NCBI GenBank assembly: GCA_028829895.1 | Contig: CM054180.1 | Location: forward strand, 106,454,135-106,518,134 | Direction of reading: 5' to 3' | DNA from: Sinotaia quadrata | Taxonomy: Eukaryota; Mollusca; Gastropoda; Architaenioglossa; Viviparidae | DNA length: 64,000 bases | Shown here: positions 48,512 to 62,820 of the stretch, piece after piece | How the letters are laid out: every line of letters begins with the position of its first letter | Numbering within the stretch: position 1 is the first letter of the stretch | Translations under genes and position numbers: made by a program | The notes under the pieces: generated by a model | Databases searched by the model: none | What the model saw: the letters and a program-made list of their open reading frames with translations, nothing else | What the model was told of the DNA's origin: nothing

Positions 48512-50276
48512 TTTCCACCCCTTCTTTATTTGTCACTTGTTTCCATATACTTTTACTTATGCTATATTTTTGTGATAGAACACTTTATTCATGTTTCTGA
48601 TATTTATGCAGTAAGAATTTAAAAGTAGACGTGGTGTACTGCACGTTAAGTGAACATGCAATGAAAAATCGCAACAGTTCATCCTAAACAGATAACTAGA
48701 CACTGCCTGAAATAATATTATAATTAAATAACACTGGTGTGGTTCCTCGTGGAAATCAATGGTGCTAAGTTCCACTGAATGTGGGAGTCCACCTCTTGAA
48801 TTTTGTTATAAATAAACGACTTATTGAATGATGCAAGTATTTCTGAGAAGCTAGCCAATTAGGGCTAACCAATGGTCATATACTGGTCAACTTAGCTGAC
48901 TAATGGGTACTAGGGGAATACACAGGGGGAGGGGGACCCATGTTATAAAAAATTATCCCTTTGCCATCACTGTCTAAGAAATTCTGCACATTGTAAGGCG
49001 TTTTCCTCTCTTGTGTCTCCATTGTTGGAAGTCATGTGATCAATACCATATCATGAGAAACAAAGAGTTGTAAATTTCCTTACAAATTTCCTAAGTTGTA
49101 ATTTTATGTTTTCTTTGCAACTATACAGGCATGTAAATTTTATGTCTTTCATTCAGCTGAGTAATAATGTATTTTAAATTTCATGTATAATATTGTGTGC
49201 TCTTTCATAATTCTGACATATCTTTAGTTTTTATTCAGTAGAAATGCCATGCACTTAACTTTGATTTATTTGTAATTAAAACGTGTAGCCAATGTTGGAA
49301 ACATGCAGCATGTCTGACACAACAAATTCAAATCTCTGTAAAATATTGTTTATGATTCAGAGATGCCTTTTATCACAAAATTTTGATCTGTAAAATACTG
49401 AACACAACTTTCATTTATCTATTTCTAATTTTTTTCTCTGTTAACATTACGTTTTGGGGGTCTAAATTTGGATGACTTTATTTAGACTTGTATGATTGTA
49501 ACCTGTAAAAGGGCACATAACATGAGTTCATTGTTCACTTGTGGTGAAATAAATAATTATATTTAGTAATTGTAAAATATTGTCTGATGAGTTATTATGG
49601 AGAGAGGCACTTAAAATCTGTCCAGCCTAAATTTCACCACAAGAACATTGTGTTTTTCCAGAGCCAAGGGCAGTAGTCCCAAAGATATCTTCCAAAATAT
49701 CTTCCTTTAAACTGGATCCCTAGTTCTGATCCTGTGCTCAACTGCCAAAGAAATAAGAGTCCCATGAGCCAGCTGGTGAAGGTGCATGACGTAATCCACT
49801 GTCTGAAAAGGCTGAGAAGCCAAACTTCAATTCAGGTCATGCTGACATTTCATGAAACAAACTTTGGATTTTTCTTACTTCATGATGTGCATATTTGTGT
49901 TGTCTAAACAACATTGACTGAAACAATATTGTTAGAGAAAACTGTTCACCCCAGGAGTCTCTAAGGGAGGGCTGGAGAAAATTCAGTACATTCAAAGACA
50001 ATTACTAACAGAGCATTAGACTTGAGAATTAATGTATACTTTTTTATTCTGTGAATCTTTGTATGCATTTGTTGTATATGTCATTATTTATACTTAACCA
50101 ATGTTGAATTGCTGTGTGGTGTGTAGTTAATTTAATATTGTTAATAAATTCTTTTTTATCAACACCCTGAACCTCATATTTTAACTGGTTTAAAAAGTCA
50201 GGAGTAGTGGAAGGGGGAGGGCATAATAATAATCAATAAGACTGATGTAGGCCTTTGAAGATGGTGTCCACTACTC
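48512..50276. other. Long repeat-free stretch
   Basis: Unusually free of tandem repeats for this window. AATAAA-type signals occur at about 49549 and 50145, so it could contain a 3' UTR, but no coding frame can be attached. Confidence 0.3.
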
Positions 50277-50470
50277 TATTGGACGTTTGCCAGGTCAGAG
50301 TTATTCTGTTGTATTTATTTACAATTCTGGGGATTGCTGTGTTGGACGTTTGGCAAGTCAGAGTTATTCTGTTGTATTTATTTACAATTCTGGGGATTGC
50401 TCTGTTGGACGTTTGCCAAGTCAGAGTTATTCTGTGGTGCTTATTTACAATTCTGGGGATTGCTCTGGAA
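50277..50470. repeat. Minisatellite, 63-bp unit, 3 copies
   Basis: TTGGACGTTTGCCAGGTCAG starts at 50279, 50342 and 50405. Copies are almost identical. The unit is 21 codons long and has no stop in any of the three plus frames, giving overlapping open frames at 50255-50597. Confidence 0.96.
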
Positions 50471-50596
50471 AGGGTATGGGAGGTTACTCTTTCAGTCCGT
50501 TGCCCGCAAGTTGAGAGAGGTGTTTATTTATAACAGACGTGGAGATGATAATAGTCTCATAATTAAAGAGACCCTCTCGTCGTTTAAAATAACATA

Positions 50597-52611
<2,015 letters not shown>

Positions 52612-52860
52612 TTAGCTGTTCGTATTATCTCCCCTTTCCAGAGTCATTGAGATAAAGTCATTCGCTCTCCCTGCATCGCTCCAATAGCCAGCACGGAGCA
52701 GTTCATTGTCAAAGCGTTCCAGTCGGGAATCCTCTGACACCGAGAACCAGTTTCCAGAGTACAGACCCTTGCAAAAGAACGATAACTTTGCTGGCATACT
52801 CAAACTCAAGCGGAGAACATTTACCAGACTATTCATTTCTTCCGGCGAGAAGGTGATCAT
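52612..52860 (-). CDS. Possible small protein (82 residues), unknown
   Basis: The minus-strand frame starts at an ATG at 52860-52858 with AAAAATG context (A at -3) and ends in TAA at 52614-52612. The peptide, MITFSPEEMNSLVNVLRLSL to ...MTLERGDNTNS, has balanced composition with acidic, basic and hydrophobic residues interleaved and no low complexity. There is no signal peptide or clear membrane segment. Directly upstream, the minus strand reads CCGCCATTT, like a YY1 site in a 5' leader, and TATAAA lies about 30 bp before the ATG. I recognise no family. Downstream, a CCCTTGCAG acceptor-like site near 52574 could mean that it is part of a spliced gene. It could also be chance. Confidence 0.3.
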   Translation of the reverse strand: MITFSPEEMNSLVNVLRLSLSMPAKLSFFCKGLYSGNWFSVSEDSRLERFDNELLRAGYWSDAGRANDFISMTLERGDNTNS

Positions 52861-53356
52861 TTTTAAATGGCGGAGATTAGCGTAGATTTATACATCTCCC
52901 TGAGGAAGGTTCGCGCTTTAGCACAAAATGGTGGTTGAAGCTGGTTTATCTATAAAGCTATGATTAGCGTACTTTAAAGTGGTCGGGAGAATAGTAGTAT
53001 ACCTATTACCAACCACTTCGGCGTTACGCCGTAAGGCGCCGTCGTTAGATTTGAGCGTAATTGCTCTGGAATTAAAGTACAGTGTGGAAACATTTTTTTT
53101 CTTTTGACCTCTGACACCCTCACCCCTTTCCTTTTCCAACAGCAGCCGCTACGACAGTGAACAGCTGGTGTGTTTCAGTTTAAAAATAGATTTCGTCAAT
53201 CTGCAAGCAACAAATAGCGTCCTGAAGCAATGAATTAAGTGTCTTAGTTCAGCGCTCTGGTTTTGTTCTCTAAAAGTTTTCATTTTAGTTCGATATGTAC
53301 CTTTAACCTAACGCATATAATGTGTGCTTGTCTTAACGTGTGTATGTCTGTTCGTG

Positions 53357-53359
<3 letters not shown>
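52861..53359. other. Unique stretch, possible 5' region of the small ORF
   Basis: GC-richer, with GGCGTTACGCCGTAAGGCGCC near 53020 in two overlapping inverted pieces. A 73-codon minus frame at 52918-53139 is unsupported. Confidence 0.3.

Positions 53360-53415
<56 letters not shown>
53360..53415. repeat. (TG)n microsatellite
   Basis: A pure TG tract. Confidence 0.98.
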
Positions 53416-53966
53416 TATATTACAGCTTCTTTTCAAATTTAAAATTGCCATACTGGTTCTAAATACTAGTGCATCTCTGTCACGCACACGCACACAAACA
53501 AACAAGTATACAAGCTCTGTTCCTATTATAATCAATAAGGGATAATTAATTAAAAGTCGACTATGGATTTAGCGTAAAGCACAGCCATATTAACAAAATC
53601 TAATGACAGTAGAGACAAAAGCAGACGGACAAAACAAAGCTATAAAGTGAAGTAAAGTAAAAGCCAATAATGGAGGTGTTTTGGGGGTTGGGGATATCGG
53701 GGACGGAAAGGAAAAAAAAAACTAATTATTTCCACTGCCCTGAATTACTTCTAATATATTAATGAAGACGAAGAACAACGTGTGTTTGTTACTGGGGACA
53801 AGACATTTTTTTTTTAAAAAAACAATACAAGCATCAATACTTCACATATATACATATTATCAATAATCCCGGGATAGAGACAGATGTTCACTGAGACGTC
53901 AAGTAATACATTCAAACATTATGACCGGGTTGTTCAAGACCGAGGCCACCCTTTTTGGGGCAACAC
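53416..53966. other. Unique stretch, no gene seen
   Basis: Nothing recognised. Confidence 0.5.
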
Positions 53967-54000
53967 ATCGTCGTCATCATCATCATCATCATCATCATCG
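53967..54000. repeat. (ATC)n microsatellite
   Basis: CGTCGTC followed by about eight ATC units. Confidence 0.97.
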
Positions 54001-54063
54001 TCCCTATATAACTGCTCTTTAAAATGAGGGGCAGTTACAATCAAATATTAAGGAGAGAAAAAT

Positions 54064-54232
54064 CAGCAAACTTACAAACGGTCATAACTCGCTAATCAGC
54101 AAACAAACTTACAAACGATCATAAGATAACTCGCTAATCAGCAAACAAACTTACAAACGATCATAAGATAACACGCAAATCAGCAAACAAACTTACAAAC
54201 GATCATAAGATAACACGCAAATCAGCAAGCTA
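54064..54232. repeat. Minisatellite, 42-bp unit, 4 copies
   Basis: CAGCAAACAAACTTACAAAC followed by GATCATAAGATAACACGCAAAT in two pieces. The first copy is shorter, lacking AAGATA. Confidence 0.96.
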
Positions 54233-55029
54233 CCTGTTTGACGTAGATGCTACCCAAGAGCACGTAACTCCATTGTCGGAAATCAGGACCCTAACGCATC
54301 CCATTGCGTCCTAGACGAAAATCTTTGTCTGGAGTCGTAACTAACAAATATACTCTCACACGCTCACACACATATATACCACAGAAAGCACATACTCTCT
54401 CTCACACGCACAGACACGTAGCTAAATCAACCATCAACATACCCCTGTGGAAAAACGCCTCACTTCCCGCATGATTTTAAGTTTAAAGGTGCAAAACTTT
54501 GTAGTCCTATCCATGGTGAAGCTGGGTACCGTATTACTGCATTCAAAGACACACACGTGACTATAAACCATCTGAACGCGACCAGAACGAACAGCGAAAG
54601 AGTTGCCAACTAATTCGGCGCGCACCGGAAAGAGAAACAGAAAGAAAACATTTTTTTTAAAAAAAGAAGAAGAATAAAAACACACTAGCGAAAGTCAGTA
54701 AAGCATGTCAGTGCATTGTTTATGAGTGTGTTGCACGTGCACACACCTAGGGGTCTACGTGGGTGCGTCTGTGTGTTTTGGCGGTGTCTCTCCCTTGCAC
54801 CAGGTACACCGTACAGCGTAGCGAGAGGTATGGATGAGGGTGGTTGAGAGTGCTGATGGGGAGATGGAGGGGGATGGAAGGAAAGGGAGTCGAAGATGGA
54901 AGTTGTAGAATGTTGGACATGGAAAGTGAGTAAGTCTAAAGTTTACAATTTCACTTTTGGGCATTTAATTCTAAAATACGTTTTAACGCAAGGGAAATTG
55001 TTGGTATAAGAAACGGCAGCACGCGTCGC

Positions 55030-55030
<1 letters not shown>
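54233..55030. other. Unique stretch, no gene seen
   Basis: Some CA-rich patches near 54355-54420. No supported gene. Confidence 0.45.
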
Positions 55031-55069
<39 letters not shown>

Positions 55070-55140
55070 AATGTGTGTGTGTATGTGTGTGTGTGCGCGT
55101 GAATGTGTGTGTGTATGTGTGTGTGTGTGTGTGCGCGTGA

Positions 55141-55199
<59 letters not shown>

Positions 55200-55209
55200 A
55201 ATGAATGAA
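55031..55209. repeat. (TG)n with GCGCGTGAATG variants, then (GAAT)n
   Basis: TG repeat interrupted three times by GTGCGCGTGAATGTG, so a higher-order unit of about 35-50 bp has formed. It ends in four GAAT units. Confidence 0.96.
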
Positions 55210-55608
<399 letters not shown>

Positions 55609-55789
55609 AAAAGAAACGCATACTGAATATATATGCACTGGTGTCCTTGGTGCGTGGTTAAGTGTTTCTCTCAGAGAGATTTGAAAAAGAGGACCACGTT
55701 GTTATTTCTCCAAGAATAGGCCGCCCGACTCTACTGGCTCTTCAGAGCCTTTCGTTGTTAGTAGAGCACAAACCTCCAAGTGTTTACAA

Positions 55790-56085
55790 TGTCAGTTGGC
55801 GTTAGTGTACCAGTTTACTGTTCACTATTGTACTCTTTTGCACTGTCAATTGGCTCAAGTGTAGTAATAAACTGATCATTAGTGTACTTATGTACCGATT
55901 TCTTTACACTGTTTGTTCATTCGAGCGTAACTTATATACTGATAGTTGGTTACTAATAAACTGCTCGATAATTTACTACTGTAATATCCGCGTGTACTGT
56001 TCATTAGTGTACTGTCGGTTGTACTGTACTGTCGGTTGGTTCAAATATACTAATGCACTGTTCACTAGTGTACTAATGTACTTTT
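55790..56085. repeat. Degenerate minisatellite rich in GTGTACT
   Basis: Many diverged copies of TTCACTAGTGTACTAATGTA and TACTGTCGGTTGG. Unit boundaries are unclear; the period is about 30-40 bp. Confidence 0.7.
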
Positions 56086-56215
56086 GAAAACCCCGTGATT
56101 GTGAGCACATGTTAGTGACAGTGGCCATCATTGAAAAGGTTATGTATATTAACTTTAATTATTTCTCTAAACCTCCACTCTCGTTTCTCTAATGAATAGC
56201 ATCTATGAACTTTGA
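56086..56215. other. Spacer
   Basis: Nothing recognised. Confidence 0.5.
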
Positions 56216-56219
56216 TTGT

Positions 56220-56260
<41 letters not shown>
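56216..56260. repeat. (TG)n microsatellite
   Basis: A TG tract of about 20 units. Confidence 0.97.
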
Positions 56261-56261
<1 letters not shown>

Positions 56262-56624
56262 TTTGACCTGGATTTACATAGTTTGTTAGAAAAGGTTTTT
56301 AGTTGGTCTGTGCAGATTTTTTTGTCAAAAATGATACGTAGTCAACGTGGAAAAGAATTGTTTCGTGACGAATATAATTTTATTTACACATTGAATGGGT
56401 TAAACAAAGACGGCACGAAGCTGTAATTGACGTGTACTCGCAAGAAATCATGCAAATCACGTGTTCACACTGTTAACGGTTAGGTTGCTTTTCGATACGG
56501 AACTCACACATATAGAGCTGGTACAGCAGAGGCCTCTGCAAGATTGGTTGTTAATAGAATGGTGTCATCTGTTAGCAATGGAAATAAAGGGACAAGAAAC
56601 GTAATTCGTAATGCAATACAAAAC
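56261..56624. other. Unique stretch, no gene seen
   Basis: Nothing recognised. Confidence 0.5.
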
Positions 56625-56836
56625 AAAATATTGTTTGAAGGTAAATGTTTGTCTTTAATGTTCTGGAAGAGAGAAAACGTTTACAGCTCCCGCCAAATCC
56701 GCCAAGTGAGGGAGTAGAGTGGCGTCTTCTGGAGAATTATTAATAATATAAATTAAGATTCTCATTAATTGTAATTAGTTATGGACGATTAATTAATAAT
56801 AATTATAACCATTAACTAGGTGACGTTGACTTCACA
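56625..56836 (-). mobile_element. LTR-like dispersed element, copy E, 5' fragment
   Basis: In reverse this fragment matches the first 210 bp or so of copy B: GGTAAATGTTTGTCTTTAAT, CCGCCAAGTGAG, TGTAATTAGTTATGGA and the terminal GGTGACGTTGACTTCACA, which corresponds to the TGTGACGCCAATGCCAC start. Only this end is present. Confidence 0.85.
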
Positions 56837-57229
56837 AACAGGCTATTGTTCATCACAGCACTAGAACAAGCTACTAATCATCAAAATGATAGAACAATAT
56901 ATTATTCATCATTATGCTAGATCAAGATTTTTATAATTCATTATCTCCGTGTACACCTTTACATCATTCTTCACGAATACTGCAAGGAGAAAAACCTTCA
57001 ATGACCAAAGACAATTTGTTTTCTTTAAAAAAAATAAAATACAACTTATATATTTTATTCCAGAAGAAAATTTAGAAAGGAAATAATAATAATAGCAAAA
57101 ACTGCAGATTGCAACGTAATTTGAGCAAAATGATTCATTGTTAGGTTTTCTATTTATATGGAAGAAATTCTTTAAAAAGAAGGAAACTGATCTTATTTTT
57201 TTAGGTAGATGTGGTCAATTAGTCGTAGA
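56837..57229. other. AT-rich stretch, no gene seen
   Basis: Nothing recognised. Confidence 0.5.
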
Positions 57230-57302
57230 GATATGTCTTGTAGGTAGGGTAGAATTAGTAGATGTAAGTCTTGTTGGTAGGGTAGAATTAGTAGGGATAA
57301 GC
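57230..57302. repeat. Tandem duplication, about 36-bp period
   Basis: GTCTTGTWGGTAGGGTAGAA followed by TTAGTAG, two copies. Confidence 0.9.
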
Positions 57303-57426
57303 GAAGAGGTGGGGTTTTGAGGTGTGTTGGGGACGGAACGAGAGGCGGAAGAAATGGGGAAGGGCAACCACGTAGAGTGATAAAATATTTGCCCTTTCTG
57401 ATGTCCTTCGTTCTTACTGCTGTAAA

Positions 57427-57530
57427 AATGTGTTCTGTTGTGACTAGAGAAAGAAGAAAAATGTCTGGGAAACCCCAAGACAAATTACTTTCACAGCAAA
57501 CATCACAGTTTTGAGTTCTGACTCACGACT
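57427..57530. repeat. Short dispersed repeat, copy 1
   Basis: It shares ACCCCAAGACAAATTACTTT and CACAGYAAACATCACARTT with 61438-61545 in the same orientation, at high identity over about 100 bp. The element type is unknown. Confidence 0.85.
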
Positions 57531-57589
57531 AAGATCACTGAGTGCTAAGACAAAAGCTACACTAAGTGTCGGTCAATAAGTGTATACCA

Positions 57590-57835
57590 GCGTCTGATAT
57601 GTATTGAAGTGAGAGAACAGAGGGACATAGGTCTAACATGCACTGAAGTAAGAAAACAAAGGGACACAACTGTCTAACATGCACAGTGAGGTGGGAAACA
57701 AAGAGACACAATTGACATGCATAGTGAGGTGGGAAACAAAGGGACACAACTGACATACACAGTGAGGTGGGAAACAAAGAAATATATCTGTTTGATATGC
57801 ACATTGAATGGGGGGAAGTTGGGATACAACCGTCT
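57590..57835. repeat. Minisatellite, about 37-50-bp unit, 5-6 copies
   Basis: ACATGCACAGTGAGGTGGGA followed by AACAAAGGGACACAACTG. The array ends next to the start of LTR-like copy D at 57846. Confidence 0.93.
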
Positions 57836-57845
57836 GATATTCAAT

Positions 57846-59173
57846 CTTACTAAAGGAGAAGATAAATCTCTCCTTAATCTTATTTAGCAAGTCCCCATCC
57901 AACCACTATCTCTCCAACATATGGTTATTAATTTGTGTAAGAAGGTTAATAAATTTATTAAATCAAAAATGAAATATACATATGACAAATTCTATGAAAA
58001 GATTATTTCACATCAATATTTCCACAAAATCATGTTCAAATATTTCAATGCTTATACAGTATTATATACTTACAACTAATTCAGTAGGTCACTATCAATA
58101 TATATCACAGTCTTTCTTATCATACAACAAAAATGGAGTTATAGAGAGAAAGAGATAATTTTTACATAACCTTGTCAATTGTGATACTGCAATAATCTTT
58201 TGCAAATTTACATAACAATGTCACAAGTTTACTGTTCACAGTAGAATTATCAATTCTTTGTATTAGTTCCCTCAAGCAGAACAACAATGTTGAAATTTCC
58301 AGTAACAATTTTATACCAGAAATCCCACGATGTAGTCAAACATACCTTGCCATCATACATTTACAGAGTGAAGTGTATCCTTACACTTACACACTGGGTA
58401 GAGACTTCTTGAATCTACTATGGTCATAATCGCTTATAAATCAATAAACCAGGAAATCTAGAAATCCCATAGATTATATATAGAAAAAAGGCTGCTTCTT
58501 CCCTGTAATAAATAATCATGGAGAAAATGCTAAGTTTTCAAGTTTATTCATCTCTAATTCCATTCTTTCTTAATTCAAATCTCAACTTACAGTTTCCTGC
58601 AACAGTATCTATTAGCCCGATACACACATACAGCATAATAAATACAACATAATAATATATGAACATTTTCACTAGAAACAATGTCAAGTGTTTAGTCTAC
58701 TACATACAAGCATCATAATTCACAATTGTAGAAGTAATAATCTAGTGACATTATACATCTCTATATAAAACGTAGGTATTGTTTATCAATATTTCTAAGT
58801 CCATTCTTCTTTGAATCAATCAGTTAACTCACCTTTAAAGCTAAAGGCCACTTTTCATTGCTGGACTTCTGCCACACCAAATTCAAAGTGATTAGAAAAT
58901 TCCTTCCAACAGGTAAACTTTGATCTCAGCCCATTGACTGGTCTCGTTCTTTGTAAATCTTAACCATTGGATAATAAAAACTACTCATCGACACAAGACC
59001 GGTTTAGATTACATCAGCATTTCGTAGCATTTTCTCCACCTGAGTTGTTTACTCCAACTATGACAATTAAAAATGTCAGCATACGTATTGCCATGGGTCG
59101 TGTCACTTTGACATTTAACAATTTATATAACAATTAAGTTCAAAAACAGAGACAGGCAAATTTACTCCATCAC
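57846..59173 (+). mobile_element. LTR-like dispersed element, copy D, 5' truncated
   Basis: It matches copies B and C from CTTACTAAAGGAGAAGATAA through GTCCCCATCCAACCACT, TTTCCAGTAAC and AACAATTTATATAACAATTA to GGCAAATTTACTCCATCACC. The first 250 bp or so are missing, a breakpoint similar to that of copy C. No coding. Confidence 0.87.
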
Positions 59174-59421
59174 CGGTTTATGTTTCGTGTTTATTCACTT
59201 TTATTTGGGTGCAAAAGATTGTCTTGTTTCAGTGCAGAAATTGGATCAAGTCAGTGTCTTTGATTATTTGCTATGATTGACTTCGGGCTCACTTTGTCAT
59301 TTTCACTCTCAAACATATTGTCTCTGACTCAAGTAACTCACTGTGAGTAGAGGGACTAATTTGCACACAGATATACAGCAATGAATTTTCCTCGCATATT
59401 TACAGTACGTCATTTACACAC
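59174..59421. other. Spacer
   Basis: Nothing recognised. Confidence 0.5.
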
Positions 59422-59596
<175 letters not shown>

Positions 59597-59639
59597 GAAC
59601 TGAATGCTAGTTGTATTTTTGATTTAATTATTATGGTTA

Positions 59640-60530
59640 TAATGAGTCTTATGTATACAAGTTATAATCTGTAATAATATGCCTAATTCATTGACTGGCG
59701 GACACTAATGTTTTTGATTTTTAAAAGTATTTTGCAGTAATGCGCCTGATTTACAAATTTCACACAGGAATTCTGATTCACAGAGCTCAATCAAAGTGAC
59801 GTATCTGATTCTTACAAGTCACAGACAGCAATGTGATTGTTATACTCATGAACACTAATGCATGTATTTTCATACTTACAGACAATTCTAAGTCTGATTC
59901 ATGTACTCACGCATAATAATGGGTGTGCATCGCATATCTAAGAGACAGTGGTGTACTTGATTCGCACAAATCACAGAAAGTAGTTTTATTTGTATCTGTT
60001 TCATACTGTCACGGACAGCAATGTATCTGATTCATACAATTCACTTGCAATAACCTATCTGATTCACTTAATAACGAACACTAACGTGCATTGTGTATGC
60101 CAGTTCAATGCCTGTTTTGCAGACTAAAAGAAAGTAGCTTGAATGATTCACATATGCACAGATGGTAGTGTGTGAATCACATACTCAGATAACTTTTGAC
60201 TCACAGATAATAATGTGTCATATTCACATAAATACAGAAAGTGTTGTGATTCACAAGCTTCTACATATACATAGGACTATAGTAATATTTAATTTAATAT
60301 AATCAGGAACAGCAGTATCTGATTCACAATATAGTAAAATATTAATTCACATACTCCCAGAGAGTACGATTCACAATACAGTAGTACGTGAATTCACATA
60401 CATATTGTACATACGTACTGTTTCTGATTCATAGACTCACAGAAAGCAATATGTATATTCACATACTAATAGAGTGTAGCATATATGGTATGCATAAAGT
60501 CTGCGAAAAACTGATTACAATATTCACCGT
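59640..60530. repeat. Old degenerate minisatellite around TGATTCACA
   Basis: About 25 diverged segments such as TGATTCACATACTCACAGA followed by CAGYAATGTG. The unit is about 30-40 bp and highly variable. This is one of the oldest-looking arrays in the window. Confidence 0.78.
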
Positions 60531-61011
60531 CAGATAAAGTTCCTAACTTTCACACGCTAGAGTGACGGCTAGACTAGACGAGGAGCAGCCTGCGATTGGT
60601 TAAATTTATCTTTGTGTAAAGGGAGCGAATCGGTGATAAAATGAGATAGAAAAGACTTGCGCCCTCTGACCCCTTTAATTAAAAGCACCGTTAATTATGC
60701 TTGCCTGCATTCAATATCCAGTTTTCTAGCGACCACATGGGCACTTTATAACTTGGCCAAGCCACTGTAGGTCACGTTAAATACGTAGTCGAATATTTAG
60801 CCTACCGGCCATGTAATTAACTGACCATTAGACCGATCTGCGCGCACCTGCACTAGCTCGCCAAAATGTACCAAATATCTCAGAGTAGTTTCCGTTCGTA
60901 GAAGTCGGTCACACGGAACACTTTCAGACCTAAACAAGGCTTCCAGAATTCGACCAACAGAATCCCTCCGAGAAAGGCCAGTCAGGTTTAATCTAAGTAA
61001 GTCATGTCGTC
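60531..61011. other. Unique GC-richer segment, possible regulatory DNA
   Basis: No coding frame. It contains TTAATTAA at 60675-60682, TTAATTA at 60691-60697 and TAATTA at 60814-60819 (homeodomain-type sites), and GATTGGTT near 60593 (inverted CCAAT). Confidence 0.25.
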
Positions 61012-61036
61012 GTCGTCATCATCATCATCATCATCA
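61012..61036. repeat. (ATC)n microsatellite
   Basis: GTCGTC followed by about six ATC units. Confidence 0.96.
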
Positions 61037-61137
61037 CAATCTGTATCTTATTCAATTTACCTATTTCTTTTTATTTCATCTTACGGTACAACTCTCGATT
61101 ATGCTCTTAGTCTTATATTCTCGTCTTTCTCGAGTGA

Positions 61138-61301
61138 TGAATGACGTCATGACTAGCGCGTTAAGTAACCTACTTTCCTGCTAATTTAGACTTAGGAACG
61201 GGAATTATTGCCCTTTGTATGAATGACGTCATGACTAGCGCGTTAAGTAACCTACTTTCCTGCTAATTTAGACTTAGGAACGGGAATTATTGCTCTTTGT
61301 A
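61138..61301. repeat. 82-bp tandem duplication with a CRE in each copy
   Basis: TGAATGACGTCATGACTAGC starts at 61138 and 61220. The copies appear to differ at one base (TTGCCCTTT versus TTGCTCTTT), so the event is recent. Each contains the palindrome TGACGTCA. Confidence 0.97.
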
Positions 61302-61437
61302 TAAACTCGATATCCTGCGCAACATTTTATGCAACACCTCTAAACGACTGGGAAAGCCCCAGCCATCGCTCTCGTCATGCAGCTTTGATGTCAGCTGCTT
61401 TATAAACCCAAAATTAAAAAAAGCAACAAGAAAAACT

Positions 61438-61545
61438 GTGTTGTAATGACTAAAAGGAAAAAAAAGAAAAATTGTCGGGAAAACCCCAAGACAAATTACT
61501 TTCACAGTAAACATCACAATTCTGAGCTCTGACACACGAACTGGT
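61438..61545. repeat. Short dispersed repeat, copy 2
   Basis: Partner of 57427-57530. The match begins near GTGTTGTAATGACTA and ends near CTGAGCTCTGACACACGA. A 92-codon minus frame at 61287-61565 runs through it and is not supported. Confidence 0.85.
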
Positions 61546-62374
61546 TCTATGAAGTGCCAAGGCAAATGCCAGCAGTTGACCTAGATGCTCGTGCCGGACA
61601 AGCAACATATTTGGCCAGCCCCTAGGCCTAGGCCCTGGGACTATGCAACGATGATGACAACCTCTCCTGTAAGTGGTGTGGTTGCTAGACCGAAACTGTT
61701 AGTGTTAGAATGTGCCAAGGCAATTTCTATTTCATATTTATTCTGCATTCTATTAAGTATTTTTTTTATTAAACTAAAAAATATCCGTAAATGTTCATAG
61801 TATTTGTATTTCTTGATTAGTCGTCAATACAGATACATCAATCTGTTATCGGGTTTGCGAGTTCGTGGTGGGGAGGAGTGTTCTGCAGCCAATTTCTTTT
61901 AAACAATTAGTTATTAAATTCTACAGAACATCTGATGAAAATATTAAATGTGTGATGAGGTGTGTGGACGGCCACGTTCAATACTAACGTATAATTTAAT
62001 TAATAAAATGAATCTTCTAACTCCTGACGACACAAAATAGAGAGCTTGCTGGAATATGTATACCCGTTCTAATATTAGTGTTCATCCATCTTTCAAATTA
62101 CTTTTACAAAAAAATAATTCAAGATAACTTTCCCAGGCTTGACATGCTAAAACTGAAAAACATTGTTGTCAGCTGTGTTTCTGACTTACAAATTAATTAC
62201 GAAAAGCAAATTTCAAGAATGGTAAGCATGCAGGACTGAAATACGGATGAGCCAGTTACACAGTCATAGAAAACATGTTTTTTAATATCACTCTCCTTGA
62301 ATATTAATTTGTCTAAGACGTATTCTCTCTGATAATAATTTGCTTGACGTGTTTTCAATACAAAGATATTTGTG
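61546..62374. other. Unique stretch, no gene seen
   Basis: A 71-codon plus frame at 61585-61800 is unrecognised. Confidence 0.45.
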
Positions 62375-62790
62375 TGGTTCAAAGACAGAATAGCAGAAAG
62401 TGTGAATTGTTCAAAGACAAAATAGCAGAAAGTGTGTGGCTGCAAAGATAGAATAGAATAAAGTGTGAATTGTGCAAAGACAGAATAGCAGAAAGTGTGT
62501 GGCTGCAAAGATAGAATAGCAGAAAGTGTGAATTGTGCAAAGATAGAATAGAAGAAAGTGTGAATTGTGCAAAGACAAAATAGCAGAAATTGTGTGGTAC
62601 AAAGAAAGAATAGCAGAAAATATGTGGCTCAAAGATAGAGTAGCAGAAAATGTGAGTTGTGCAAAGACAGAATAGTAGAAAATGTGTGGTTCAAATTAGA
62701 ATAGGAGAAAGTGTGTGGTGTGCAAAGACAGAATAGCAGAAAGCGTATGATGTGCAATGAGAGTAGCAGGAAGTGTGTGATTTAATTTGC
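62375..62790. repeat. Minisatellite, about 30-33-bp unit
   Basis: GAATAGCAGAAAGTGTGTGG followed by TTCAAAGACA, or GAATTGTGCAAAGACA in other copies. About 13 moderately diverged copies. Confidence 0.95.
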
Positions 62791-62820
62791 TTCATGTTCA
62801 CAGTATTAATAATACTATAA

